Positions 38,748-46,577 of a stretch of DNA of 55,648 bases are shown one piece after another. The stretch is from positions 1 through 55,648 of the IMG/VR virus record IMGVR_UViG_3300017756_003602. One strand, given 5' to 3'. Made by a program: the position numbers and the translations under genes. This stretch comes from a virus. The first letter of the stretch is position 1. Each line of letters begins with the position of its first letter. The notes under the pieces are model-generated. The model worked only from the letters and a program-made list of their open reading frames with translations. It did not search any database and was not told the DNA's origin.

Positions 38748-40399
38748 AATTAGCCGTATCAACGTTCAAGGGGCAGAACAACGCGTTTGCCCCTCGCTTG
38801 ATTAATACTGAGCAAGCGCAGAAAGCCAGCAATTGTATTGTGAGAAATGGAAATCTCACGCCGAGAAAAGGGAATAGCGTTGTAACGCCAGCGCCTACTA
38901 TCGCTAACAATGCAAAAACCATTTTCCTTTACAAGGGAACGCATTGGTTTAGCTGGCCTAAAGACGTTGATGTGGTTGATAGCCCTATTGCAGAGGATGA
39001 ATACGACAGGGCGTACTATACCGGCGATGGCGTACCACGCTATACAAATAGCAGCATTGCCACCGGTGCAGGCGTCCAGCCATTTGCTAACAATACGTTG
39101 GGGCTAGATAGTCCTGACGCATTTAGTGCTAGTGTGACTTATCACGACCAATCTAATGACTTAAATGGCCGTGATCCTGCTGACTTCGATACTGAGCCTG
39201 AAAGCGGTTATCTCAACTTAGAAACCGATGATGACGAAACGCGCTTTTATGTTTGCACCTACGTAACGGATTTTGGCGAAGAGAGTGCGCCTAGTAACGT
39301 ATCGCAAGAGTTAAATGTCTTCTGTGAAGATGACAGCGTAACGCTTACGTTTTCAGATACTGGCGGCTTTGGTACGCAGAAAATAAATCGCAGGCGCATT
39401 TATCGAAGTGCAACTTCAGGTGATGTAACTCAGTTTTTCTTAGTCGATGAATTGCCAGTTTCTACCGATACCTACACTGACACCAAATCTATTTATGAAT
39501 TGGGCGCGGAGCTTGAAACCGAAGAGTATGCGAAGCCTCCTGAAAATATGACAGGGCTTATCGCTACGTCTAATGGCGTGGTGATTGGCTTTGTGGGCAA
39601 TACTGTGGTGCCTAGCGAGCCGTATTTGCCTTACGCATATCCGCTTGCTTATCGTCAAACGCTACAAGATAAAGTAGTAGCAATGGCTGAAATGAGTTCG
39701 GGCGTGGTCATCGCTACCGAAGATAAGCCGGTCATTATGCAAGGAACGCTACCCGACAGCTTTACCATGACAGTTATTGATGCTGCATTGCCATGCGTGT
39801 CTAAGCGCTCAATGGTAGATATGGGCGAGGCCGCAATTTATGCCAGCCATGAAGGGCTTGTGTCTATCTCGCAAAGTGGCGCGCAACTTATCACCAAGGA
39901 CTTACTTAGTGAAGAGTATTGGAAGTCGCTCGACCCGAGCAGTGTGCAAGGGTATCGATATAATGAGTTTTATGTAGGCTTTCACAGCGGTAACGCAGGG
40001 TTTGTGTTTGATTTGCGCCGTGGCGATTTCTTTGAATTAGATTTCTACGCAGATGCAGGCTACTTCGATTCAGCAAGCGGTATTCTCTATCTAATGGTCG
40101 ATGATGCGCTTGTGAAGTTTGATGATGGATTAGCGCTAGACTACGAATGGACGTCGAAGCAGTTCAACATAAACGCCACCACGCTTTCTTGTATGAAAGT
40201 GTTTTCACCTAACTTAGCTGCAACAAATGTAACGTTGTATGTCGATGGTGAGCAGCTTACCAGCATTCCTTTACTGGGTGTCGATCCCGTTGTTCGCCTT
40301 CCTGCCTTTCGCGGCTCACGCTTTCATATAACAATTGCAGGAAGTGACGAAATTGAAGGTATCGCATTAGCAACGTCACCAGGTGAATTGAATGGCTAA
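38744..40399 (+). CDS. Tail nozzle / tubular protein-like beta-propeller
   Basis: 551 residues, ATGA overlap. Starts FKGQNNAFAPRLINTEQAQK then ASNCIVRNGNLTPRKGN, the typical opening of podovirus nozzle or gp10/tubular-B-like proteins. The body has propeller-like blades (GLIATSNGVVIGFVGNTVVP, MAEMSSGVVIATEDKPVIMQ, DMGEAAIYASHEGLVSISQS, YNEFYVGFHSGNAGFVFDLR). It would form the lower tail tube. Good match by pattern; no search possible. Confidence 0.75.
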   Translation: MKLAVSTFKGQNNAFAPRLINTEQAQKASNCIVRNGNLTPRKGNSVVTPAPTIANNAKTIFLYKGTHWFSWPKDVDVVDSPIAEDEYDRAYYTGDGVPRYTNSSIATGAGVQPFANNTLGLDSPDAFSASVTYHDQSNDLNGRDPADFDTEPESGYLNLETDDDETRFYVCTYVTDFGEESAPSNVSQELNVFCEDDSVTLTFSDTGGFGTQKINRRRIYRSATSGDVTQFFLVDELPVSTDTYTDTKSIYELGAELETEEYAKPPENMTGLIATSNGVVIGFVGNTVVPSEPYLPYAYPLAYRQTLQDKVVAMAEMSSGVVIATEDKPVIMQGTLPDSFTMTVIDAALPCVSKRSMVDMGEAAIYASHEGLVSISQSGAQLITKDLLSEEYWKSLDPSSVQGYRYNEFYVGFHSGNAGFVFDLRRGDFFELDFYADAGYFDSASGILYLMVDDALVKFDDGLALDYEWTSKQFNINATTLSCMKVFSPNLAATNVTLYVDGEQLTSIPLLGVDPVVRLPAFRGSRFHITIAGSDEIEGIALATSPGELNG

Positions 40400-42905
40400 T
40401 AACAAAAAGGCGTTTTTAGGCGTAGGCGGTAAGCCAAAATTTTCACAGCCCGATCAGCAAAGGCACATAGATTCTGTATCTAAAAATATTGCCATTCTTA
40501 CTGGGCAAACTAAAAACACTAAAGATAGAGCGGTATTGGTTCGTGATTTAATGGATTTTGGTCTATTAGATGCGCGAGGCAGATTCACCGGTAATGGCGG
40601 CACAACGATTATTGGTGGCGGGGGGAATGGTGGTGGCATTGTAAACCCTGACCCCGAAACACCGACTAAACCTGTCAATGTAAGAGCGTCAGCGGCGTTT
40701 ACCACTATCATGGTGCAATGGGATTTCCCCAACTATGCAGGCCATGAACACGCAGAGATTTGGCGTAACACCATTGATGCGTTAGGCGATATGACCGACC
40801 CGAGGGAAGAGGGTGAAGCGGTGCTTGTTGCTACCGTTGCTGGATCTATGTTTATGGATAACGTATTGCCCGAGACTGGCTATTATTATTGGGTTCGGTT
40901 TGTAAACACCAATGGTCTTGCTGGTCCTGTTCATGGTGCTAGTGGTGTATACGCTGAAACGCTGCCAGATATCGAAACCATTTTGAATGATTTTCAGGAG
41001 GAGAGCCTAGAAACACTCCAAACCTTCCAGGAGACGTTTAACGGCCAGATTGATAGGCTAGACAGTCAAATTGCGGATTTTGGCTTTGAGGCAAGCAAGA
41101 TTGCCATTAACCAACTAAACGCCGATGTGCTTACCCTGACTGATGGGCTCTTTAATCACATTGTTACCACAGAGCGTAACTATAACGACTGGCTAGCTGA
41201 TGCGAAAGCATTAGGCGATAGGGCCGATGTGACAGAGGCGAAGCTAGAGCAAGAATATTACACCATTGAAGATGCTGACTTGGCTATTGCAAATGCGATA
41301 ACAAATTTCGAGAGCATAGTCATTCGCGAAGATTTCGCCACAATTGCACAGTTGGAACAAAACTATTATACAAAAAGCGATGCAGACAGCGCGATTGCCG
41401 CAGATATTCAGGCATTCAGAGCGACTTACATTGACCCCAACTTTGTAACCGATTCGCAGCTTACGCAAAACTATTACACAAAAAGCGATGCAAATAGCGC
41501 AATATCAGCAGGTATTGAAACATTTCGGACAGGGTATCTAGCGGGAAACTACAAGACCGCCGCCGAAATCAACACCGCCCACTATACGAAAACTGATACT
41601 GATGGCGCTATAGCTAGCGCTATTTCTACGCTAGAAAGCGAAACGCTCACACCGAATTACGCCACGTTCTCTTACCTATCCACTAACGTCTACACAAAAA
41701 CACAGGCAGACGCTGCTACCGCTGCGAAGGTTGAAGAATTTAAAGCCGAAATAGTGGATTCAAGCGGCAAGATCACCAATGCGTTTACCAACAAAATGAG
41801 TGAAGTGTTGGCTGGCCCTGATGGAGCAATAGCACAAGAAGTAGCAGAATTTGGGGTAACCTATGGAGGCAATACGTACACGATAGCTGAAGGCATACGG
41901 GTAAGTGTTGATCTTAATGGTGAGTACACAAAACAGTGGGGTGTTCAGTCCGAAGTAGGAGACTTACAGCATGGCGTAGGTTTCATTGATAATGATGGTA
42001 CTACGACCTTTATGGTATCAACCGATAATTTTGCCGTATTTAACCCCGTCAATGGCGAGTGGGAAGCGATATTTGGCGTGCGCGATGGTCGTGTTGTTAT
42101 CACTGAGGCGGTCATAGGTAATGCGTTTTTAGAAACGCTAGCGGTGCAGTTTTCAGCTGTGTTTGAAAATGAAGTGCTGGTAAATGGTGAATTGACCGCA
42201 TGGAAGTTGAAGGGCGCTCAGATTACAGGTAACGCACTTTGGATGGTGAACGGCAATCATTCACTTGCAATTGAGCCCGATGACTTTCTAGCATTCTGGT
42301 ACGGCGAAGCCGTTTATTACAACGTTGAAACCGATACGGATGATCGCTCAATAGGTAACGCCAAATTTGCACTAACTAATAATGGCAGAGTAATAGCGCG
42401 TGGCCTAGAGCTATACGACAACAACAATACTCTGATCATGAGTGCCAACGGTATGAGCGGCACCTTCATTCGAAACTTAACGGTTGACACTCTCAAAATA
42501 AAAGCCGATGCGGTTACCGTTCCCACATACATTGAAGGTGAAGTTGTCTTTACTGATCACGTTTGGGCGGAGTTGTTAGATTATTCATTTGAAGAAGATT
42601 TCCCTATAAAGGCAATGTTTAATTTCTCGGTCCTTTTTTATCGGCAGGGAGATATTTCAGGCGCTGACGCAGTAAGTATTACTATGCTCGTATATGAGGA
42701 CGGACAACAAATAGATTCTATTGCGTTGCCCAATATGTATGCAGAGTCAGTAGGGGGTAAAAACTTTGGACATGGCCTTCCGCTTTTCGGTGCAGTTAGT
42801 GCGCCGAGCGGAAAAATAAGGGTAAGGGTTTCTGCGAAAGCGAGGGTTGAAAACCAAATGTATAGCTTTAAATTACAAGGCTCAATAACCAATGCAAAAA
42901 GATAA
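40392..42905 (+). CDS. Tail tip fibre with lambda J-like (DUF1983) domain
   Basis: 837 residues. 1-80: helical anchor and Gly-rich turn (GGGGNGGGI). 90-190: Fn3-like domain (VNVRASAAFTTIMVQWDFPN, NVLPETGYYYWVRFVNTNGL). 195-470: coiled coil with about 35-residue repeats carrying YYTKSDADSAIAADI-like motifs. 495-580: a DUF1983-type block as in lambda tip protein J (GIRVSVDLNGEYTKQWGVQS, TFMVSTDNFAVFNPVNG, FGVRDGRVVITEAVIGNAFL). The C-terminus (600-837) is beta-rich and likely receptor-binding. A J-type module in a short-tailed phage suggests exchange with long-tailed phages. Confidence 0.8.
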   Translation: MANNKKAFLGVGGKPKFSQPDQQRHIDSVSKNIAILTGQTKNTKDRAVLVRDLMDFGLLDARGRFTGNGGTTIIGGGGNGGGIVNPDPETPTKPVNVRASAAFTTIMVQWDFPNYAGHEHAEIWRNTIDALGDMTDPREEGEAVLVATVAGSMFMDNVLPETGYYYWVRFVNTNGLAGPVHGASGVYAETLPDIETILNDFQEESLETLQTFQETFNGQIDRLDSQIADFGFEASKIAINQLNADVLTLTDGLFNHIVTTERNYNDWLADAKALGDRADVTEAKLEQEYYTIEDADLAIANAITNFESIVIREDFATIAQLEQNYYTKSDADSAIAADIQAFRATYIDPNFVTDSQLTQNYYTKSDANSAISAGIETFRTGYLAGNYKTAAEINTAHYTKTDTDGAIASAISTLESETLTPNYATFSYLSTNVYTKTQADAATAAKVEEFKAEIVDSSGKITNAFTNKMSEVLAGPDGAIAQEVAEFGVTYGGNTYTIAEGIRVSVDLNGEYTKQWGVQSEVGDLQHGVGFIDNDGTTTFMVSTDNFAVFNPVNGEWEAIFGVRDGRVVITEAVIGNAFLETLAVQFSAVFENEVLVNGELTAWKLKGAQITGNALWMVNGNHSLAIEPDDFLAFWYGEAVYYNVETDTDDRSIGNAKFALTNNGRVIARGLELYDNNNTLIMSANGMSGTFIRNLTVDTLKIKADAVTVPTYIEGEVVFTDHVWAELLDYSFEEDFPIKAMFNFSVLFYRQGDISGADAVSITMLVYEDGQQIDSIALPNMYAESVGGKNFGHGLPLFGAVSAPSGKIRVRVSAKARVENQMYSFKLQGSITNAKR

Positions 42906-43275
42906 AAAATATTACCTTTGTGATGAAGTTACAGGCCAGATAAAATATAAAGCGTCCAAGCTCTTAAATAATAAAATCGAGGAGAATCAACGATTTGTAT
43001 TGCATTTTGATGTTGATTTAAACTCGCATTATTTCAACTCTGAATCAAACTCTATCGAGGAACGAAAAACATTTCCAGCGGGTAGTTGGGTTGGTGGCGA
43101 GTACGTTGTTAACTTGCCTGAGAAAACAATGCTCCTTTGGCAAGGTGAGCGATACACCGTCAATGATGGCACCGCAGAGCTAATGGTTGATCAGCCTGGT
43201 CAACATCAAGTCATTCTTATTCATCCTCACTATTACACAGAGACGCGTTACATTGAAAATCCAGAAGCAGATTGA
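42892..43275 (+). CDS. Small tail protein, function unknown
   Basis: 127 residues, overlapping the fibre gene by 14 bases. Beta-rich (LHFDVDLNSHYFNSESNSIE, FPAGSWVGGEYVVNLPEKTM) ending with an acidic tail. Probably a fibre accessory or chaperone by position. Not recognised. Confidence 0.66.
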   Translation: MQKDKKYYLCDEVTGQIKYKASKLLNNKIEENQRFVLHFDVDLNSHYFNSESNSIEERKTFPAGSWVGGEYVVNLPEKTMLLWQGERYTVNDGTAELMVDQPGQHQVILIHPHYYTETRYIENPEAD

Positions 43276-43441
43276 TCCATTAAAGTTAAGGCGAAAGGCG
43301 TATATGCCAGTTGGCGATCAGCTAGACGCTATCATCAAAACATTTGCGCATTTAGAAAATCAGGGTGTTGATATTGGCAAAGAAGGAAGAGAGCTTGTAG
43401 CCCACAGTGAGTGGGTTAAAGAGTCGTTTGTCAAAAAGTGA
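43253..43441 (+). CDS. Small tail-associated protein, TTG start
   Basis: 62 residues from TTG 43253. Extending upstream of the ATG at 43304 keeps the block KIQKQIDPLKLRRKAYMPVG then DQLDAIIKTF, the usual form of short phage tail proteins with R-R-x-A-Y-P-P-x-x-D-Q-L-D-A. The ribosome site is weak and it overlaps the previous gene, so coupling is likely. A shorter start at 43304 cannot be excluded. Confidence 0.55.
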   Translation: MKIQKQIDPLKLRRKAYMPVGDQLDAIIKTFAHLENQGVDIGKEGRELVAHSEWVKESFVKK

Positions 43442-43445
43442 ACAA

Positions 43446-43474
43446 TTGACAAAAACCGAGTTTTGAAGTAATTT
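43446..43474 (+). promoter_or_regulatory. Second promoter in the late region
   Basis: TTGACA (43446-43451), 17 bases, TAATTT (43469-43474): a strong sigma70 match immediately after the tail gene and about 18 bases upstream of a terminator stem (start near 43481). Promoter then terminator then gene copies the pR' arrangement. Confidence 0.72.
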
Positions 43475-43491
43475 TTCTCATACTGACACAG

Positions 43492-43516
43492 ACCTCGCCT
43501 TACGCGGGGTTTTTTC
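43492..43516 (+). terminator. Terminator before the ejection genes
   Basis: ACCTCGC pairs with GCGGGGT (one T-G) around CTTAC, followed by seven T. It ends 5 bases before the next start codon, so it attenuates transcripts from the upstream promoter and from the tail genes. Confidence 0.8.
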
Positions 43517-43520
43517 GTTT

Positions 43521-43901
43521 ATGCAGCCTGAAAACTTCTATCCCGATATCAAGGCGCTTGGCAAACGCTACGACGAACCCGAACTTCTCGCCCAGGTTAA
43601 AGAAGCTATACAGAGCGGCAGTGCCGTACCTGTCACAACCAAAGAAACACTAATCATAGTTAAGCCCATATATGACCATCAATCCCGAACAGGAATGCTT
43701 GTTTGGGTGGGTATTCATCGGGCTCAGAAAGGCGTGGGCAAATACTTCCAACTTGTTCTTGATATGGCGAGAGCAGCAAACATGACTTTTATTCGCTTTG
43801 AAACCAAGCGCAAAGGCTTTGCCAAGCTAGGCGCTCGTTTTGGTTATGAGCGAATAGGGCAGCGTAACGAATACACGATTTATCAAAAAGAGGTTTACTA
43901 A
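43521..43901 (+). CDS. GNAT-like fold virion-region protein
   Basis: 126 residues. MLVWVGIHRAQKGVGKYFQL then VLDMARAANMTFIRFETKRK and KLGARFGYERIGQRNEYTIY follow the beta4-alpha3 and C-terminal part of GNAT acetyltransferases; the acetyl-CoA loop is incomplete (HRAQKGVGK). Similar small proteins sit before ejection genes of other podoviruses. Acetyl transfer is unproven. The ATG lies just after the terminator T run with no obvious ribosome site. Confidence 0.62.
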   Translation: MQPENFYPDIKALGKRYDEPELLAQVKEAIQSGSAVPVTTKETLIIVKPIYDHQSRTGMLVWVGIHRAQKGVGKYFQLVLDMARAANMTFIRFETKRKGFAKLGARFGYERIGQRNEYTIYQKEVY

Positions 43902-43902
43902 C

Positions 43903-44484
43903 ATGGGTGGCGGTGGCGATAACAAAATTGAAGAAACACCTGAGCAACGGGCGCAAGCTGACGTAGCAATGATGCAGTGGAAGGACTATTTAAATAAATA
44001 CCGTCCTTTTGAAGATGCTTTCATGGAAGACGTTGACCGCATGAATACGGGTCAGCAATACAATCAAGTTGCTGGCTTAGCGGCCGTTCCCGTTGAAAGC
44101 CAGTTCTCTACCGCTGTTCGTGATACGTCTCGCGCAATGGTAAGCGGTGGCTTAAATCCCACTTCAAGCGCATTCAAATCCAACCTTTCTAAGCTTGATA
44201 GAGCCAAATCGACAACCAAAGCCGACAACATGAACCAAGCTCAGGTTGGTCAGCAAAACCGCTATGTAAGCGGCATTTCTAATATTGTCAGAATGGGGCA
44301 AGGCCAAGAGACTGAAGCAGTTCAAGGCTATGGTGATTTAGCGACGAACTCAGCGAGAAAGGCTGGTAATGATGCCAACATAGCGTTAAACAACCGACGA
44401 GACAACCAGCAGCTAGCCGGTGCCGTTGTGGGTGCAGGTACGCGATACGGCCTCAATTACATTGATAATAACGGTGGCGCATAA
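43903..44484 (+). CDS. Putative ejection (internal virion) protein
   Basis: 193 residues. Begins MGGGGDNKIEETPEQRAQAD, then a Tyr/Pro motif YLNKYRPFEDAFMEDVDRMN, a helical Asn/Gln/Ala-rich body and a glycine-rich end (GAVVGAGTRYGLNYIDNNGG). Composition and location before the giant polyvalent protein are typical of podovirus ejection proteins. The YRPFED motif recurs as FQPYEE in the next gene. Confidence 0.68.
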   Translation: MGGGGDNKIEETPEQRAQADVAMMQWKDYLNKYRPFEDAFMEDVDRMNTGQQYNQVAGLAAVPVESQFSTAVRDTSRAMVSGGLNPTSSAFKSNLSKLDRAKSTTKADNMNQAQVGQQNRYVSGISNIVRMGQGQETEAVQGYGDLATNSARKAGNDANIALNNRRDNQQLAGAVVGAGTRYGLNYIDNNGGA

Positions 44485-44960
44485 TGTCTTTCCTTAAAAG
44501 AGCCTATGACGATGTAATGACCGAGTTAGATTTTAGGGCTCGCGGTCAATATCAACTAGGCGGCATAGACCCTAGAGACGATGAATACGCGTCGAAAACG
44601 TATGCGCAATTAATCAGAAGCCAGTACGCCGATTATCAAGAGCGCTTCCAGCCTTACGAAGAGCGCATGATGGATCTCTCCACTTCGCGTGAACTACTTG
44701 ATCAGCAACTTTCCCGTATTGGCACAAACATCAATGCTTCATTTGCCAACCCGCAATTTAGTGCTGGGGCGCTCGCTTCTCAGCGATACGGTACACAGCA
44801 GACCGCGCAGGAGCGCAGCTTCAACACGCGTCAGTCAGATATGGATAGAGCGCTCGCAACCGCTAACGCCAAAAATAATACAAGACTGGCAAACGCAGAT
44901 ATGAAACAAAATATGGTTACCGGTGGCTCGTCAGTGCGTGGCCTTATGGTAGATAACTAA
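44484..44960 (+). CDS. Putative ejection protein, related to upstream gene
   Basis: 158 residues, overlapping the previous stop by one base. Contains QYADYQERFQPYEERMMDLS, comparable to the upstream protein, then NPQFSAGALASQRYGTQQTA and ANAKNNTRLANADMKQNM. A possible diverged duplicate of the previous gene. Role in DNA ejection inferred from neighbourhood. Confidence 0.65.
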   Translation: MSFLKRAYDDVMTELDFRARGQYQLGGIDPRDDEYASKTYAQLIRSQYADYQERFQPYEERMMDLSTSRELLDQQLSRIGTNINASFANPQFSAGALASQRYGTQQTAQERSFNTRQSDMDRALATANAKNNTRLANADMKQNMVTGGSSVRGLMVDN

Positions 44961-44972
44961 TAGGGGCTCAAT

Positions 44973-45260
44973 ATGTACGGCTTAATTAATACCGGCGCTA
45001 GCAAAAAGCAACAAGCCATGTCTGGCTTCCAAAAAAGCGCAAGCGATGAAAACAACCGCAACATTGCTAATGAAAATATCAAACAAGCTGAAAGCGCTCA
45101 GAAGAAAACAAATGCCAGTACGGGTGCAGCAACAGGCGCTACCATTGGTGCAACTATGGCTAGTAACATGGGGCTAGGTGCAGCTTCAATTGGCGCTTCA
45201 GCATTGGCTAGTGGCGGCATAGGTCTAGCCGCAGGTTTACTTTTATCGGAGTTGTTCTAA
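44973..45260 (+). CDS. Glycine-zipper-like virion protein
   Basis: 95 residues. A polar helical N-terminus (KKQQAMSGFQKSASDENNRN) followed by Gly/Ala/Thr-rich hydrophobic repeats (GAATGATIGATMASNMGLGA, ASIGASALASGGIGLAAGLL). Such glycine-zipper segments insert in membranes and fit a protein that lines the ejection channel; inference only. Overlaps the next start by one base. Confidence 0.63.
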   Translation: MYGLINTGASKKQQAMSGFQKSASDENNRNIANENIKQAESAQKKTNASTGAATGATIGATMASNMGLGAASIGASALASGGIGLAAGLLLSELF

Positions 45261-46570
45261 TGAGTATCGTTGATGGTTTTCGCCAAGGCTTCGGCATGAT
45301 GAGTCAATACTATGACCAGCAAGACGCCAAGAAATACCGACAAGAACAGCTTGGCTTACAACGCCGCCGCATGAACATGGCTGAAGAAAGTCATAATGCC
45401 AATATGGAGGCAGCAGGGCTAAATACACAGATATTGCAAAACCAAGTAAACGATTTGCCAGCGGCAAACAAATATCGTGATGAGACTCGCGGTCTTTCTC
45501 TAGACAACCAAAAAGCAGGGCTGGATGCCAAGAGAATGCAAACTCAGGTAGCAGGCCAAAACCTTTCAAACGCAAAGGCGTTAGGAGGTTATCAGGCTGA
45601 AGATAGAAAAAATCAGGTTGCAAAAGAGCGCTTTAATGCTTACGTAGCTGCAAAAGATATGGTTGGCTTTGCTACTGACCCCATCTTTAAAGACACTAAC
45701 ATTGGCCCACTTCAAAACGTGAAAGGTATTGACGCAGCAATAAAAGGAGCTGAAGCGCTGGAAAAAAGAGACTTTAAAACAGCAATTGAGCAAGCCAATA
45801 TTCTGTTTAGTTCAAAACTGAATCGCAATGCAGGAAAGATGGAAGGGCGTGATGGCGGTACGATACAAAACATTAAAATCATTGATGTGGTTGAGCAGCC
45901 AGACGGACTCTACAAAGTTCCAGTATGGGTTACAACCGATGGGCCAAGTGGCGGCTATAATTCATTTTTAAGTGAGCAGCGCGGTATTGACCCTGATGAT
46001 CCAGATAAGGTATTTACGGGGGAAGACCTGTTTGGCACAGTGGCCGCAGCAGGTTCGCTGGCTAGCATGATGAAAGCATCTGGCATTTATGATCAGATGC
46101 TGGCTAACGCTAATCGCTATTTAGCGCCACAGGGCGGCAGAGGTAACGGCATACCTGCCGAAGTGCAAAGTGTTGCTATGCTTTCTAAAATGACCGGCAT
46201 CTCGCCAGAAGAGCTTGTGAGAGCAAAGTACTTCTCTCAAAAAGATCCAAGCGGCGCGACACTGCAAAAGATGGCAATTGAATTGGCCCAAAAAGATCCT
46301 CGCTTATCTGGTTATGGGAAAAAGCCTGGACCTGAAGAAATGAGCAATATAATCGGTGAGTATCGAAACATGCTGCTGCAGTCTGATCAAAATGAAACTG
46401 GGCAAAGCGGCACACCTCAACCGAATCCAGCGCCAAACCCTAACCAATATTCCCAAGTGTTACAGCAAGCAGTTGCGGCAATTCAAAGCGGTAAAGATCG
46501 CAATGCTGTCATTCAACGCCTAGAAGAAATGGGCGTTCCTCAAGACCTAATTAAGCAAAGTAATCTGTAG
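45260..46570 (+). CDS. Putative ejection protein
   Basis: 436 residues. Helical, Gln/Asn/Arg-rich N-terminal 130 residues (YYDQQDAKKYRQEQLGLQRR), a mixed centre (about 130-290) with YKVPVWVTTDGPSGGYNSFL, and a helical C-terminus with a Pro/Asn/Gln-rich linker (PQPNPAPNPNQYSQ). The form resembles the second ejection protein of P22-like and N4-like phages. Followed 7 bases later by the polyvalent protein gene. Confidence 0.7.
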   Translation: MSIVDGFRQGFGMMSQYYDQQDAKKYRQEQLGLQRRRMNMAEESHNANMEAAGLNTQILQNQVNDLPAANKYRDETRGLSLDNQKAGLDAKRMQTQVAGQNLSNAKALGGYQAEDRKNQVAKERFNAYVAAKDMVGFATDPIFKDTNIGPLQNVKGIDAAIKGAEALEKRDFKTAIEQANILFSSKLNRNAGKMEGRDGGTIQNIKIIDVVEQPDGLYKVPVWVTTDGPSGGYNSFLSEQRGIDPDDPDKVFTGEDLFGTVAAAGSLASMMKASGIYDQMLANANRYLAPQGGRGNGIPAEVQSVAMLSKMTGISPEELVRAKYFSQKDPSGATLQKMAIELAQKDPRLSGYGKKPGPEEMSNIIGEYRNMLLQSDQNETGQSGTPQPNPAPNPNQYSQVLQQAVAAIQSGKDRNAVIQRLEEMGVPQDLIKQSNL

Positions 46571-46577
46571 GTATTAA

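Noticed and set aside
30593-42905. Diversity-generating retroelement in the fibre region
   Set aside because: Related podoviruses can carry one, but no reverse transcriptase gene or template repeat is present in the window.
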